Part shown: positions 34,230-44,786 of the stretch, piece after piece
Layout: each line of letters begins with the position of its first letter
How positions within the stretch are numbered: position 1 is the stretch's first letter
Assembly: GCF_003696345.1 (NCBI RefSeq)
Contig: NZ_RFLX01000001.1
Location: 372,001-436,000, forward strand
Reading direction: 5' to 3'
DNA length: 64,000 nt
From: Teichococcus wenyumeiae
Lineage (GTDB): Bacteria; Pseudomonadota; Alphaproteobacteria; Acetobacterales; Acetobacteraceae
Position numbers and translations under genes: made by a program
The notes under the pieces: generated by a model
What the model saw: only the letters and a program-made list of their open reading frames with translations
Told to the model about the DNA's origin: nothing
The model's database searches: none

Positions 34230-35264
34230 ATGAACGCTTCCCTCTCTCCCGCCATCGAGGCCTTCCTTTCCGCCACCGGCTATGCCGGGGCCGCACGCGC
34301 GGCCCTGCCGCAGGATGCCGGGCACCGCCGCTACACGCGCCTGTCCGGCGCCGTGCCGCGCCCGGCGCTGCTGATGGATTGCGCCGATGCCCCCAGGGTG
34401 GGCCTGACGCCGGAAGAGGACCTGCTGCCCTTCCTGCGCATCGGCGCCCATATCCGCGGCCTGGGCCTCTCGGCGCCCGAGGTGCTGGCGGAAGACCGCG
34501 CCCATGGCCTGCTGCTGGTGGAGGACCTGGGCCGCGAGACCCATGCCGGGCTGCTGGATGCCGGCGCCGACCCCGTGCCGCTCTATGTCGCGGCGGCCGA
34601 GGCCCTGGCGGCGCTGCATGCCGCCCCGCCGCCGCCCGGCCTGCCGGATTACGAGGCGCCGGCCATGGCCCGCATGGCGGCGCTGACCTTCCTGGACTGG
34701 TGGTGGCCCACGACCTTCGGCGAGGCCCCTTCCGACGCCATCCGCGGCGAATTCGCCGAAGCCCTGCGCGCCATGCTGGAGCCCTTCGCCGGCGCCAATG
34801 GCTTCGTGCATCGCGACTATTTCCCGGCCAACCTGATGCACCTGCCGGACCGCCCCGGCGCGCGGCGCGTCGGCATCATCGACTTCCAGGACGCGGCGCG
34901 CGGCCACCCCGCCTATGACCTTGTCAGCCTGCTGCAGGATGCGCGGCGGGACGTGGCGCCGGCGGTGCGGCGCGCGGCCATGGAAGCCTATCTCGCCGCC
35001 CGCCCCGACCTGGATGCCGGGGATTTCACCGCCGCCATGGCGGCCATGGCGGCGCAGCGCCACCTGCGCGTCGCCGCGCTCTGGGTGCGGCTGGCGCGGC
35101 GGGACAGCAAGCCCAGCTACCTGCGCCACGGCCCCCGCTGCTGGGCCCTGCTGGCCGAGGCGCTGGAACACCCCGCCACCCTGCCGCTGCGCCGCTTCCT
35201 GGACCGCCACGTGCCGGCCGGGCTGCGCCAGAACCCTGCTGCTCTCAAGGAAACCACTGCGTGA
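34230..35264 (+). CDS. amgK: N-acetylmuramate/N-acetylglucosamine anomeric kinase AmgK
   Basis: A 344-residue kinase of the aminoglycoside-phosphotransferase fold that phosphorylates C1 of MurNAc (and GlcNAc) in cell-wall recycling, so that MurU can make UDP-MurNAc without de novo synthesis. Catalytic HRDYFPANLMHLP (about residues 194-206) and the metal-binding IIDFQDAARGHPAYDLVSLL are clear. N-terminal nucleotide-site residues lie in DAGHRRYTRLSG. ATG 34230 is used; ATG 34206 is also in frame. It overlaps murU by four bases (GTGA), the expected partner. Confidence 0.9.
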   Translation: MNASLSPAIEAFLSATGYAGAARAALPQDAGHRRYTRLSGAVPRPALLMDCADAPRVGLTPEEDLLPFLRIGAHIRGLGLSAPEVLAEDRAHGLLLVEDLGRETHAGLLDAGADPVPLYVAAAEALAALHAAPPPPGLPDYEAPAMARMAALTFLDWWWPTTFGEAPSDAIRGEFAEALRAMLEPFAGANGFVHRDYFPANLMHLPDRPGARRVGIIDFQDAARGHPAYDLVSLLQDARRDVAPAVRRAAMEAYLAARPDLDAGDFTAAMAAMAAQRHLRVAALWVRLARRDSKPSYLRHGPRCWALLAEALEHPATLPLRRFLDRHVPAGLRQNPAALKETTA

Positions 35265-35986
35265 CGCCTCTCTCCTCCGCCATGGTGCTGGCCGCCGGCC
35301 TCGGCACCCGCATGCGGCCGCTGACCGAGGCGCGCCCCAAGCCCCTGCTGCCGCTGGCCGGCCGCACCCTGCTGGACCACGCGCTGGACCGCATCGATGA
35401 AGCCGGCATCGGCAATGTGGTGGTGAACGCCCATTGGTTCCCGCACCTGATCGAGGATGTCTGCGCCGCCCGCGCGCATCCGCCCAAGGTGGTCAAGGAA
35501 GACACGCTGCTGGAAACCGGCGGCGGCATCCGCAATGCCCTGCCGCTGCTGGGCAAGGACCCCTTCCTGGTCGTCAATGGCGATGCCTTCTGGCTGGACG
35601 GGCCGGTTTCCACCATCGAGCGCCTCGCCGAGCGCTTCGACCCGGAGGAGATGGACGGGCTGCTGCTGATGGTCCGCGCCTCTCAGGTGGATAGCGAGAT
35701 CGGCCATGGCGACTTCCTGCTCGACCCCCTCGGCCGCGTCCGCTGGCCGAAGGAGCGGGAGGTGGCGCCCTATGTCTATGGCGGCGTGCAGATCATCCAC
35801 CCGCGCCTGATGGAAGGCAGCCCGGAAGGCGCCTTCTCCCTGCACCGGCAATGGACCCGCGCCATCGAGAATGGCCGGCTGTTCGGCCTGGTGCATGACG
35901 GCGCCTGGTTCCATCTTTCCCGCCCCGGCGACCTGCGGGTGGCCGAGAATGCCCTGGCCACCGGCCTGGCACGGGCGATGTTCTGA
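35261..35986 (+). CDS. murU: N-acetylmuramate alpha-1-phosphate uridylyltransferase MurU
   Basis: A 241-residue nucleotidyltransferase that turns MurNAc-1-phosphate and UTP into UDP-MurNAc. The signature AMVLAAGLGTRMRPLTEARP with KPLLPLAGRTLLDHAL is at the N-terminus, followed by ETGGGIRNALPLLGKDPFL and VVNGDAFW with the metal-binding Asp. The GTG start overlaps the amgK stop, giving translational coupling. With AmgK it forms the recycling shortcut that bypasses the fosfomycin-sensitive MurA step (established for Pseudomonas). Confidence 0.92.
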   Translation: MTPLSSAMVLAAGLGTRMRPLTEARPKPLLPLAGRTLLDHALDRIDEAGIGNVVVNAHWFPHLIEDVCAARAHPPKVVKEDTLLETGGGIRNALPLLGKDPFLVVNGDAFWLDGPVSTIERLAERFDPEEMDGLLLMVRASQVDSEIGHGDFLLDPLGRVRWPKEREVAPYVYGGVQIIHPRLMEGSPEGAFSLHRQWTRAIENGRLFGLVHDGAWFHLSRPGDLRVAENALATGLARAMF

Positions 35987-35999
35987 CGAAAGGCAACCC

Positions 36000-38900
36000 A
36001 TGTCCGGGTCGGCGCGACGGGGCCTCGGCCTCTACAACATCCCCGCCCATCTGCCCTTCCTGGACACGCTGGCCCGCGGCGTGATCGAGGAGATGGGCGA
36101 GGCGGGCGCCGACCCCACCGCGCTCTCCCGCGTCACCATCCTGCTGCCCACCCGCCGCGCCGCCATGGCGCTGCGCGAGGCCTTCCTGCGCTGCGCCGAC
36201 GGGCGAACCCTGCTGCTGCCCGTCATGCGCGCGCTGACCGGGCTTTCGGTGGAAGACGCGGACGAACTGGCCCTGCCCGGCTTGCTGGACCTGCCGCCAG
36301 CGGTGGACCCGGCACGGCGGCAGGCGGTGCTGACCTCACTCGTGCTGCGCCTGCCGCCCCGCTACGGCGGCCCCAATGGGCCGGAACAGGCCTGGCGCCT
36401 GGCGCGCGCCCTGGGCGAGTTGCTGGACGAGATCGCGCTGGAAGGCTGCGACCCCGGCAAGCTGCCGGAACTGGTGCCCGAGGAATTCGCCACCCACTGG
36501 CAGGTGACCATCACCTTCCTGCGCGGCGTGGTGGAGGCCTGGGAAGGCTGGCTGGAAGACCAGGGGCTGATGGATATCGGCCCCCGCCGCGTCGCCGCGC
36601 TGGAGGCCCAGGCGCAGGAATGGCGCGAGAACCCGCCTACCGACCCGGTCTTCGCCGCCGGCATCGGCGCCGGCGGCACCATCCCCGCCGCCGCCGACCT
36701 GCTGCGCGTGGTGGCCACCCTGCCGCGCGGCGCCGTGATCCTGCATGACGGCGTGGAAAAGATGTCCGCCGAGCTGTGGGATGTGATCGCCGAGAGCCCG
36801 ACCCACCCGCTCTGCGGCCAGTACCGGCTGCTGCGGCAGATGGGCGCGGTGCTGGAGGATATCCGCCCCTGGCACGGGCTGGGCGCGCCCGGGCTGAAGC
36901 CGGAGGGGCGGCCTTCCGGCGACCTCGACCTCGCCCGCCGGGCCGAGCTGCTGGCCCGCGCGCTGCGCCCCGCCGCCGGGCTCGATGCCTGGCTGGACCG
37001 CCAGCCGGACTACTGGAAGCCGGCGCTGGATGGCCTCTCGCTGCTGGACGCGCCGGATGTGCAGTCCGAGGCGGTCTCGATCGCCCTGCTGCTGCGCGAG
37101 GCCCTGGAAACCCCCAGTGCCCGCGCCGCGCTGATCACGCCGGACCGCGACCTCGGCCGCCGCGTCGCCGCCGAGCTGACCCGCCACGGCATCCTGGCCG
37201 ATGATTCCGCCGGCCAGCCGCTGGGCGAGACCCCCGCCGGCGCCTTCCTGCGCCTGCTGGCCCGCGCCGTGGCCGAGGGATTTGCTCCTGTCCCGCTGCT
37301 GGCCTTGGCAAAGCACCCCATGGCCGCCGGCGGCATGCCGCGCCAGACCTGGATGGAGGCGGTGCGCCTGCTGGAACGCCGCTGCCTGCGCGGCCCCCGC
37401 CCTGCCCCCGGCCTGCCCGGCCTGCGCGCCCGCGCGCGGGAGGCCCTGGGCCGCGAGCGCGACGCCGCCCTGCTGGCCCGTGCCATGGGCCTGCTGGATG
37501 CGCTGGAACGCGCCCTGGGCGATTTTTTCGAGCTGCCCGACAGCCCGGCGCGGCCGCCCGCCGACCTGCTCAGCGCCCATCTGAACGCCGCCGAGGCCCT
37601 GGCCTCCACCGACGCCCGCCCCGGCGGCCTTCGGCTCTATGCGGGCGAGGAAGGCGAGCCCCTGGCCGTCCATCTCGCCAGCCTGCAGCCCGCCTTCCGC
37701 GAGCTGGCGCCGATGTCCCCGGCCTCCTGGCCCGCGCTGTTCGACGTGGCGCTGGAAGGCCCGCTGGCCCCCAGTGTCCGCATCAGCCGGGGGCGGGAGG
37801 GCGGGCGGCATCCGCGCGTCGCCATCCTGGGCCTGCTGGAAGCCCGGCTGCTGCATTTCGACCTCGCCGTGCTGGGCGCGCTGGAGGAAGGCGTCTGGCC
37901 CCAGGCCACCGACCCCGGCCCCTGGATGAGCCGCCCCATGCGCGCCGATTTCGGCCTGCCGGAGCCTGAGGCCCGCATCGGCCGCGTCGCCGCCGATTTC
38001 CTGCTGGCCGCCGCCTCCGCCCCCAATGCCGTGCTGGCGCGGGCGCGCAAGCGGGCGGGCAGCCCCACCGTGCCCTCCCGCTGGCTGACGCGGCTGGAAA
38101 CCTTCCTGGGCGGCCAGCGGGATGAGAGCGGCCAGGGCCTCGCCCTGCCGCAGAGCCCCGCCGTGGCCTGGGCCGCCGCGCTGGACATGCCGGAGGTGGT
38201 GCGCCCCTGCCCCCGCCCCGCCCCCTGCCCGCCGCCCGAGGCCCGCCCGCGCGAGATCACCGTCACCGAGATCGCCGACCTCGTCGCCGACCCCTATGGC
38301 TACTACGCCCGCCGCGTGCTGCGCCTGGTGCCGCTGGACCCGCTGGATGCCGAGGTGGGCGCCAGCGACTACGGCAACCTGGTGCACAACACCATGAAGC
38401 GCTGGACCCAGAAGCTGGACGGCCAGCCCTGGGACACCGCCCAGGCCCGCGCCTGGTACGCCGAGGCCGCCGAGCAGACCCTGGCCGAGGCCGCCGCCCG
38501 CCCCGGGTTGCTGGCCTTCTGGCGCCCGCGCCTGGCGCGCATCGGGGAGTTCGTGGTGGCGCAGGAAGCCGCGGCCGCCGCCGGCCACCGCATCCTGCAG
38601 CGCCATGCCGAGGTGCCGGGCCGGCTGGAACTGCGCGGCACCGGCATCTTCCTGAAGGTGCGCGCCGACCGCATCGACCGGCTCTGCGACCACAGCTTGG
38701 CGCTGATCGACTACAAGACCGGCACACCGCCCAGCAGCGGCGAGGTGGCCGACGGCCGCGCGCCGCAGTTGCCGCTGGAAGCTGCCATCGCCGAGCACGG
38801 CGGCTTCGAGGGCATTCCGCCCTCCCCGACCTCCGCCCTCACCTACTGGCGCCTGTCCGGCGGCGGCACGGCGGGCGAGGTGAAGCCGGTGAAGGGCGAC

Positions 38901-39068
38901 CCCATGGCCCTGGCCGCCGATGCGCTGGACAATACCGAAGCCCTGCTGCGCGACTTCCTGCTGGGAGACCGCCGCTTCATGGCGCGCCCCCACCCCCGCC
39001 GCAGCCCGGTGCGCCGCGACCATGACCATCTGGCGCGGGTGGCGGAATGGGGAAGCGAGGCGGAATGA
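36000..39068 (+). CDS. addB: double-strand break repair protein AddB, alphaproteobacterial type
   Basis: A 1022-residue subunit of the AddAB helicase-nuclease that resects double-strand ends for recombination. The N-terminus has NIPAHLPFLDTLARGVIEEM and TILLPTRRAAMALREAFLRC typical of the family, a degenerate helicase-like middle, and a C-terminal RecB-type nuclease domain with DRIDRLCDHSLALIDYKTG near residues 890-905. GAAAGG precedes ATG 36000, 13 bases after murU. The partner addA is normally directly downstream; here a repeat element and cbiB follow instead. Confidence 0.92.
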   Translation: MSGSARRGLGLYNIPAHLPFLDTLARGVIEEMGEAGADPTALSRVTILLPTRRAAMALREAFLRCADGRTLLLPVMRALTGLSVEDADELALPGLLDLPPAVDPARRQAVLTSLVLRLPPRYGGPNGPEQAWRLARALGELLDEIALEGCDPGKLPELVPEEFATHWQVTITFLRGVVEAWEGWLEDQGLMDIGPRRVAALEAQAQEWRENPPTDPVFAAGIGAGGTIPAAADLLRVVATLPRGAVILHDGVEKMSAELWDVIAESPTHPLCGQYRLLRQMGAVLEDIRPWHGLGAPGLKPEGRPSGDLDLARRAELLARALRPAAGLDAWLDRQPDYWKPALDGLSLLDAPDVQSEAVSIALLLREALETPSARAALITPDRDLGRRVAAELTRHGILADDSAGQPLGETPAGAFLRLLARAVAEGFAPVPLLALAKHPMAAGGMPRQTWMEAVRLLERRCLRGPRPAPGLPGLRARAREALGRERDAALLARAMGLLDALERALGDFFELPDSPARPPADLLSAHLNAAEALASTDARPGGLRLYAGEEGEPLAVHLASLQPAFRELAPMSPASWPALFDVALEGPLAPSVRISRGREGGRHPRVAILGLLEARLLHFDLAVLGALEEGVWPQATDPGPWMSRPMRADFGLPEPEARIGRVAADFLLAAASAPNAVLARARKRAGSPTVPSRWLTRLETFLGGQRDESGQGLALPQSPAVAWAAALDMPEVVRPCPRPAPCPPPEARPREITVTEIADLVADPYGYYARRVLRLVPLDPLDAEVGASDYGNLVHNTMKRWTQKLDGQPWDTAQARAWYAEAAEQTLAEAAARPGLLAFWRPRLARIGEFVVAQEAAAAAGHRILQRHAEVPGRLELRGTGIFLKVRADRIDRLCDHSLALIDYKTGTPPSSGEVADGRAPQLPLEAAIAEHGGFEGIPPSPTSALTYWRLSGGGTAGEVKPVKGDPMALAADALDNTEALLRDFLLGDRRFMARPHPRRSPVRRDHDHLARVAEWGSEAE

Positions 39069-39095
39069 GGGTGGCGCCTGTTGTGGCGGCCGGGG

Positions 39096-39319
39096 CCAAG
39101 GGGCGCTGCCCCTTGCGACCCCGCCGGGGTGGAAAGTCCACCCCGGACCCCGCTGCGGGTTTGGCGCGGCACGGCGCGGGCGCGTGGTTCCGATGAAGGG
39201 CCACGCGGGCTGAAGCCGCAGCCACCGGCCTGTCATTTCTGAAAGCAGATGGCGGGGTCCGGGGTGACACTGTCACCCCGGCGGGGGTTCCAAGGGGGCA
39301 GCGCCCCCTTGGCCCCGGA
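39096..39319 (+). repeat. four-palindrome intergenic element, copy 3
   Basis: Outer hairpins at 39097-39115 and 39290-39312; inner palindromes at 39126-39144 (GTGGAA form) and 39261-39279 (GTGACA form). CCCCGCTGCGGGTTT after the first palindrome forms a small hairpin with a T-run. It stands at the border between addB and the cobalamin locus. Confidence 0.85.
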
Positions 39320-39342
39320 TGCCACAAAGACCACGGACCCCG

Positions 39343-40314
39343 ATGCCGGAAAACATCCTGATCCTGACAGGCGCCTTGCTGATCGAGGCGGTCATTGGCT
39401 ACCCGCCCGGCCTGTTCCGCGCCATCCGCCACCCCGTGGTTTGGTTCGGCGCGCTGATCGGCTGGCTGGACCGCCGCCTGAACCTGGAGACGCAGAGCTT
39501 CGCGCAGCGGCGCGCGATGGGTGTGCTGGCGCTGCTGATACTGCTTCTGGTTGTGCTTTTTCCTGCTGCCGCCTTGCAGCTTGCCTTGCTGCCGCTGGGC
39601 TGGGGCGGGCTCGCGGTGCTGGCGGTGCTGGCGGCGACGCTGCCGGCGCAGCGCAGCCTGCACCAGCATGTCCAGGCGGTGGCGGAGGGGCTGGAGGAGC
39701 GTGGGCTGGAGGGCGGGCGGGCGGCGGTGTCCATGATCGTCGGCCGCAATCCGGAGAGTCTGGACGAAGCCGGCGTGGTGCGCGCCGCCACGGAAAGCCT
39801 GGCGGAGAACTTTTCCGATGGCGTGGTGGCGCCGGCTGTCTGGTGCGCGCTGGGCGGGTTGCCGGGGATTGTTTTTTATAAAGCGGTGAATACCGCGGAC
39901 AGCATGGTGGGGCATCGCTCGGCGCGGCACGCGGCCTTCGGCTGGGCCTCGGCGCGGCTGGATGACCTGGTAAATCTGCCGGCCTCGCGCCTCGCGGCTT
40001 TCTGGATCTGGCTGGCGGCGGCATTGCTGCCGGGGGCGGATGCCGGTGGCGCCTGGCGGGCGGTGTGGCGGGATGCGAGGCATCACCGGTCGCCCAATGC
40101 GGGCTGGCCGGAGGCGGCCATGGCCGGCGCGCTGAGGCTGCGGCTGGCGGGGCCACGCGTCTATGGCGAAACGCGGGTCGAGGATGGCTGGATGGGTGAT
40201 GGCCGCGCGGAGGCCACGCCGGCGGATCTGCGGCGCGCGCTGGCGCTGTATCAACTGGCCTGCCGGCTGCAGTTGCTGGCTCTGGCTTGGCTTTCTGCAT
40301 TCTTGCTGAAATAG
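39343..40314 (+). CDS. cbiB: adenosylcobinamide-phosphate synthase CbiB (CobD)
   Basis: A 323-residue inner-membrane enzyme that attaches aminopropanol (or its phosphate) to adenosylcobyric acid. Five or so hydrophobic segments are visible, together with signature stretches GYPPGLFRAIRHPVVWFGAL, MIVGRNPESLDEAGVVRAAT and NTADSMVGHRSARHAAFGWA (near residue 183) and HHRSPNAGWPEAAMAGAL. ATG 39343 follows the repeat element. It is separated from the other cobalamin genes by a sugar-type ABC transporter. No riboswitch was seen in front of it. The name cobD is also used for this gene in the aerobic-pathway nomenclature. Confidence 0.94.
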   Translation: MPENILILTGALLIEAVIGYPPGLFRAIRHPVVWFGALIGWLDRRLNLETQSFAQRRAMGVLALLILLLVVLFPAAALQLALLPLGWGGLAVLAVLAATLPAQRSLHQHVQAVAEGLEERGLEGGRAAVSMIVGRNPESLDEAGVVRAATESLAENFSDGVVAPAVWCALGGLPGIVFYKAVNTADSMVGHRSARHAAFGWASARLDDLVNLPASRLAAFWIWLAAALLPGADAGGAWRAVWRDARHHRSPNAGWPEAAMAGALRLRLAGPRVYGETRVEDGWMGDGRAEATPADLRRALALYQLACRLQLLALAWLSAFLLK

Positions 40315-40453
40315 GCAACAGCGCTGTTGCCAGCCCGGCACAGGAATGCCTAGGCTCGACCTCAAGCCCGCGCGAAGCGGGCAGTGAGCAGGGAGTCCAG
40401 GGAATGCGCAATTGCGCAAACGGGCGCGCACGCCCGTACGGTGCCGCCTGACG

Positions 40454-41512
<1,059 letters not shown>

Positions 41513-41567
41513 TTGCAGGAACGGGCGCAAAGAAAAACCAGGCGCCCCAGCAAGGAGGAATACAAGA

Positions 41568-42893
41568 ATGCATAACCTGACCCGCCGCGGGGCCCTCAGC
41601 CTCGGTGCCGGCGCGATGGCCGCCGGCATGCTGCCCGGCCTGGCCCGCGCCGCCATCCCCACCGGCAATGCCACCGCGCCGAAGCTGGAGATCGAGAAGG
41701 GCGCGACCCTGCGCGTGCTGCGCCCCACCAAGTTCGTCGATGCCGACGAGACGGTGTTCCGCCAGAACACCCAGAAATTCGCCGAGCAGACCGGCGTGCA
41801 GATCCGCGTCGATTTCGCCGGCTGGGAAGACCTGCGGCCGCAGACCGCGGTGGCGGCCAATACCGGCGCCGGGCCGGACGTGGTGGTGGCCTGGGCGGAC
41901 GACCCGCATATCTATGCCGACAAGACCTTGGACCTGACGGACTTGGCCACCTATCTCGGCCAGAAATACGGGGGCTGGATGGCGCTGCCGCAGCGCTTCG
42001 GCAAGAAGTGGGGCACGGAGCAGTGGATCGCGCTGCCCATGGGCGGCTCCGGCGCCCCCTGCGTCTACCGCATCTCCTGGCTGAAGGAGGCGGGCTTCGA
42101 CAGCCTGCCGACCGACCATGCTGGCTTCCTGAAGGCCTGCCAGGCGCTGAAGAAAAACGGCCACCCCGCCGGCTTCGCGCTGGGCAACGCGGTGGGCGAC
42201 GGCAATGCCTATTGCAACTGGCTGCTCTGGAGCCATGGCGGCATGGTGGTCGATGAGGCCGGCAAGGTCGCCATCAACAGCCCCGAGACCATCAACGCGC
42301 TGAAATATGCCAAGGAACTCTACCAGACCTTTATCCCCGGCACGCTGTCCTGGGGTGATGTGAACAACAACCGCGCCTATGCGGCAGGCGAGATCGGGCT
42401 GACGCAGAACGGCGTCTCCATGTATTTCGCGCTGAAGAACGACCCCAAGACGGCCGCCGTCGCCGAGGATACCGGCATGGCCCGCATGCCGACCGCCCCC
42501 GGCGGCAAGATGGCGGAGAACGTGCTGCTGCTGAACGCCATGGTGTTCAAGCACACCAAGTTCCCCAACGCCGCCAAGGAATACCTGCGCTTCATGATGG
42601 AGGCGGAGCAGTACGACGCCTGGCTGACCGGCTGCGGCGGCTATTGGTCGCATCCGCTGAACGCCTATGCCGAAAGCAATGTCTGGAAGTCCGACCCCAA
42701 GCTGGCCGTCTACCGCGACACCAACACGGTGGAATTCTGGTCCGGCTACAAGGGCCCGATCAGCCAGGCATCCGGCTCGGTCGCCGCCGATTACGTGACG
42801 GTGCAGATGTTCGCCGCCGCATCCTCCGGCCAGGCCACGCCAGAGGAAGCGGTGCGCGAGGCCGAGCGCCGCGCCCGCCGCTATTATCGCTGA
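41568..42893 (+). CDS. sugar-type ABC transporter substrate-binding protein
   Basis: A 441-residue family 1 binding protein. It begins with a Tat-like signal, NLTRRGALSLGAGAMAAGML, with ARA before the probable cleavage. A strong AAGGAGG precedes ATG 41568. The body has the extracellular solute-binding pattern LRVLRPTKFVDADETVFRQN ... GPDVVVAWADDPHIYADKTL ... AYAAGEIGLTQNGVSMYFAL. Family 1 proteins carry oligosaccharides, polyols or glycerol phosphates; which one is not clear. It is followed by a perfect hairpin before the first permease gene. Confidence 0.9.
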   Translation: MHNLTRRGALSLGAGAMAAGMLPGLARAAIPTGNATAPKLEIEKGATLRVLRPTKFVDADETVFRQNTQKFAEQTGVQIRVDFAGWEDLRPQTAVAANTGAGPDVVVAWADDPHIYADKTLDLTDLATYLGQKYGGWMALPQRFGKKWGTEQWIALPMGGSGAPCVYRISWLKEAGFDSLPTDHAGFLKACQALKKNGHPAGFALGNAVGDGNAYCNWLLWSHGGMVVDEAGKVAINSPETINALKYAKELYQTFIPGTLSWGDVNNNRAYAAGEIGLTQNGVSMYFALKNDPKTAAVAEDTGMARMPTAPGGKMAENVLLLNAMVFKHTKFPNAAKEYLRFMMEAEQYDAWLTGCGGYWSHPLNAYAESNVWKSDPKLAVYRDTNTVEFWSGYKGPISQASGSVAADYVTVQMFAAASSGQATPEEAVREAERRARRYYR

Positions 42894-42900
42894 CCATCCG

Positions 42901-42928
42901 CCGCCATGGGGCGAAAGCCCCATGGCGG
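42901..42928 (+). promoter_or_regulatory. 12-bp intercistronic hairpin with GAAA loop
   Basis: CCGCCATGGGGC-GAAA-GCCCCATGGCGG is a perfect 12-bp stem capped by a GNRA tetraloop, seven bases after the binding-protein stop and 20 before the first permease ATG. It probably protects the upstream mRNA and lowers read-through, giving more binding protein than permease, as in maltose operons. Confidence 0.75.
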
Positions 42929-42948
42929 AGGCGGAGGATTCCTGAACC

Positions 42949-43914
42949 ATGTCCGTGAGCGCGACCGAACCCGCCACCCCCTGGCGACGCCCGCAGGTGA
43001 CGCAGGGCTGGCTGGCGCGGCTATTCGATTCCAAGGCCTTCCTGGTCGTCGCCTGCCTGACCCCGGCGCTGGGTCTGCTGCTGGTCTTCCTGACCTATCC
43101 GCTCGGCCTCGGCATCTGGCTGGCCTTCACCGATACCCATATCGGCCGCGGCGGCTCTTTCATCGGCTTCGAGAATTTCGAATCCCTCTGGTACGACCGC
43201 GTCTTCTGGGGCGCCGTCTTCTACACCGTCTTCTATACGGCGGTGGCCACGGTGCTGAAATTCGCCCTCGGCCTCTGGCTGGCGCTGCTGCTGAACGAGA
43301 ACCTGCCCTTCAAGTCGCTGTTGCGCGCGGTCATCCTGCTGCCCTGGATCGTGCCGACGGTGCTCTCCGCCATCGCCTTCTGGTGGATGTTCGACGCCCA
43401 GTTCTCGATCATTTCCTATGTGCTGGTCGATAAGCTCGGGCTGATGGACCATTACATCGACTTCCTGGGCACGCCCTGGGCCGCCCGCTGGTCGCTGGTC
43501 TTCGCCAATGTCTGGCGCGGCATCCCCTTTGTCGCCATCAGCCTGCTGGCCGGGCTGCAGACCATCTCGCCCTCGCTCTACGAGGCCGCCCTGCTGGATG
43601 GCGCATCGTCCTGGCAGCGCTTCACGCGCATCACGGCGCCGCTGCTGATGCCGATCCTGGCGGTGGTGCTGACCTTCTCCGTGCTCTTCACCTTCACGGA
43701 TTTCCAGCTGGTCTATGCCATCACGCGCGGCGGGCCGATCAACTCCACCCACCTGATGGCGACGCTGGCCTTCCAGCGCGGCATCCCCGGCGGGCAACTG
43801 GGCGAGGGCGCGGCCATCGCCGTCTCGATGATCCCGTTCCTGATCCTGGCCACGCTGTTCAGCTATTTCGCCCTTGCCCGCCGCAAGTGGCAGCAGGGGG
43901 AAGACAATGAGTAA
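42949..43914 (+). CDS. sugar-type ABC transporter permease (MalF-like)
   Basis: A 321-residue inner-membrane permease with six predicted helices. The coupling-loop motif (EAA type) is YEAALLDGASSWQRFTRITA near residue 211-230, which contacts the ATPase. The first helix follows FLVVACLTPALGLLLVFL. The stop codon overlaps the start of the next permease by eight bases. It forms a heterodimer with that product. Confidence 0.92.
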   Translation: MSVSATEPATPWRRPQVTQGWLARLFDSKAFLVVACLTPALGLLLVFLTYPLGLGIWLAFTDTHIGRGGSFIGFENFESLWYDRVFWGAVFYTVFYTAVATVLKFALGLWLALLLNENLPFKSLLRAVILLPWIVPTVLSAIAFWWMFDAQFSIISYVLVDKLGLMDHYIDFLGTPWAARWSLVFANVWRGIPFVAISLLAGLQTISPSLYEAALLDGASSWQRFTRITAPLLMPILAVVLTFSVLFTFTDFQLVYAITRGGPINSTHLMATLAFQRGIPGGQLGEGAAIAVSMIPFLILATLFSYFALARRKWQQGEDNE

Positions 43915-44785
43915 GGCCGCCTCCACCGAAGAAGGCGCCGCCCTCTCCTGGCAGTCCAGCCAGCGGCGGGTGGTGACCGTCTACCTGCCGATGATCTGCT
44001 TCGTCGTCATCCTGCTCTTCCCCTTCTATTGGATGACGGTGACGACTTTCAAACCCAATGCGGAGCTGTATGACTACAAGAACTACAGCCCCTTCTGGGT
44101 CGTGAATCCGACGCTGGCCAATATCAAGAAGCTGCTCTTCGAGACCAGCTATCCGCACTGGCTCTTCAACACCATGCTCATCGCGGTCTGCGCCACGGCG
44201 CTGTCGCTGGTGGCCTCGGTGCTGGCGGCCTATGCCATCCAGCGGCTGCGCTTCAAGGGCTCGGCCTATGTGGGGCTCGCGATCTACATCGCCTATCTTG
44301 TGCCGCCTTCGATCCTCTTCATCCCGCTGGCCAGCATGGTCTTCCAGCTCGGCCTCTTCGACAGCCCTTTCGCGCTGATCCTGACCTACCCGACCTTCCT
44401 GATCCCCTTCTGCACCTGGCTGCTCATCGGCTATTTCAAATCCATCCCCTACGAGCTGGAAGAATGCGCGCTGATCGACGGCGCCACCCGGTTGCAGATC
44501 CTGCGGCAGATCACGCTGCCGCTGGCGGTGCCGGGGCTGATCAGCGCCGGCATCTTCTCCTTCACCCTGTCCTGGAACGAGTTCATCTACGCGCTCGCCT
44601 TCATCTCCTCCTCGGAGAACAAGACCGTGCCCGTCGCCATCCTCACCGAACTGGTGCAGGGCGACGTGTACCAGTGGGGCGCGCTGATGGCGGGGTCGCT
44701 GCTGGGCTCGCTGCCCGTCGCGATCTTCTATTCGTTCTTCGTGGACTATTACGTCTCGTCGCTTACCGGGGCGGTGAAGGAATAA
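43907..44785 (+). CDS. sugar-type ABC transporter permease (MalG-like)
   Basis: A 292-residue permease with six predicted helices and the coupling-loop motif YELEECALIDGATRLQILRQ near residue 182. Opening VVTVYLPMICFVVILLFPFY and closing VAIFYSFFVDYYVSSLTGAV are typical of the MalG group; the latter ending matches the conserved C-terminal helix of CUT1 permeases. It ends the operon at an inverted-repeat element shared with the convergent cobQ gene. Confidence 0.92.
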   Translation: MSKAASTEEGAALSWQSSQRRVVTVYLPMICFVVILLFPFYWMTVTTFKPNAELYDYKNYSPFWVVNPTLANIKKLLFETSYPHWLFNTMLIAVCATALSLVASVLAAYAIQRLRFKGSAYVGLAIYIAYLVPPSILFIPLASMVFQLGLFDSPFALILTYPTFLIPFCTWLLIGYFKSIPYELEECALIDGATRLQILRQITLPLAVPGLISAGIFSFTLSWNEFIYALAFISSSENKTVPVAILTELVQGDVYQWGALMAGSLLGSLPVAIFYSFFVDYYVSSLTGAVKE

Positions 44786-44786
44786 G

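Noticed and set aside
36336-39236. A 966-codon minus-strand frame opposite addB.
   Set aside because: Same antisense effect; composition is Gln/Gly/Ala-rich and no motif is seen.
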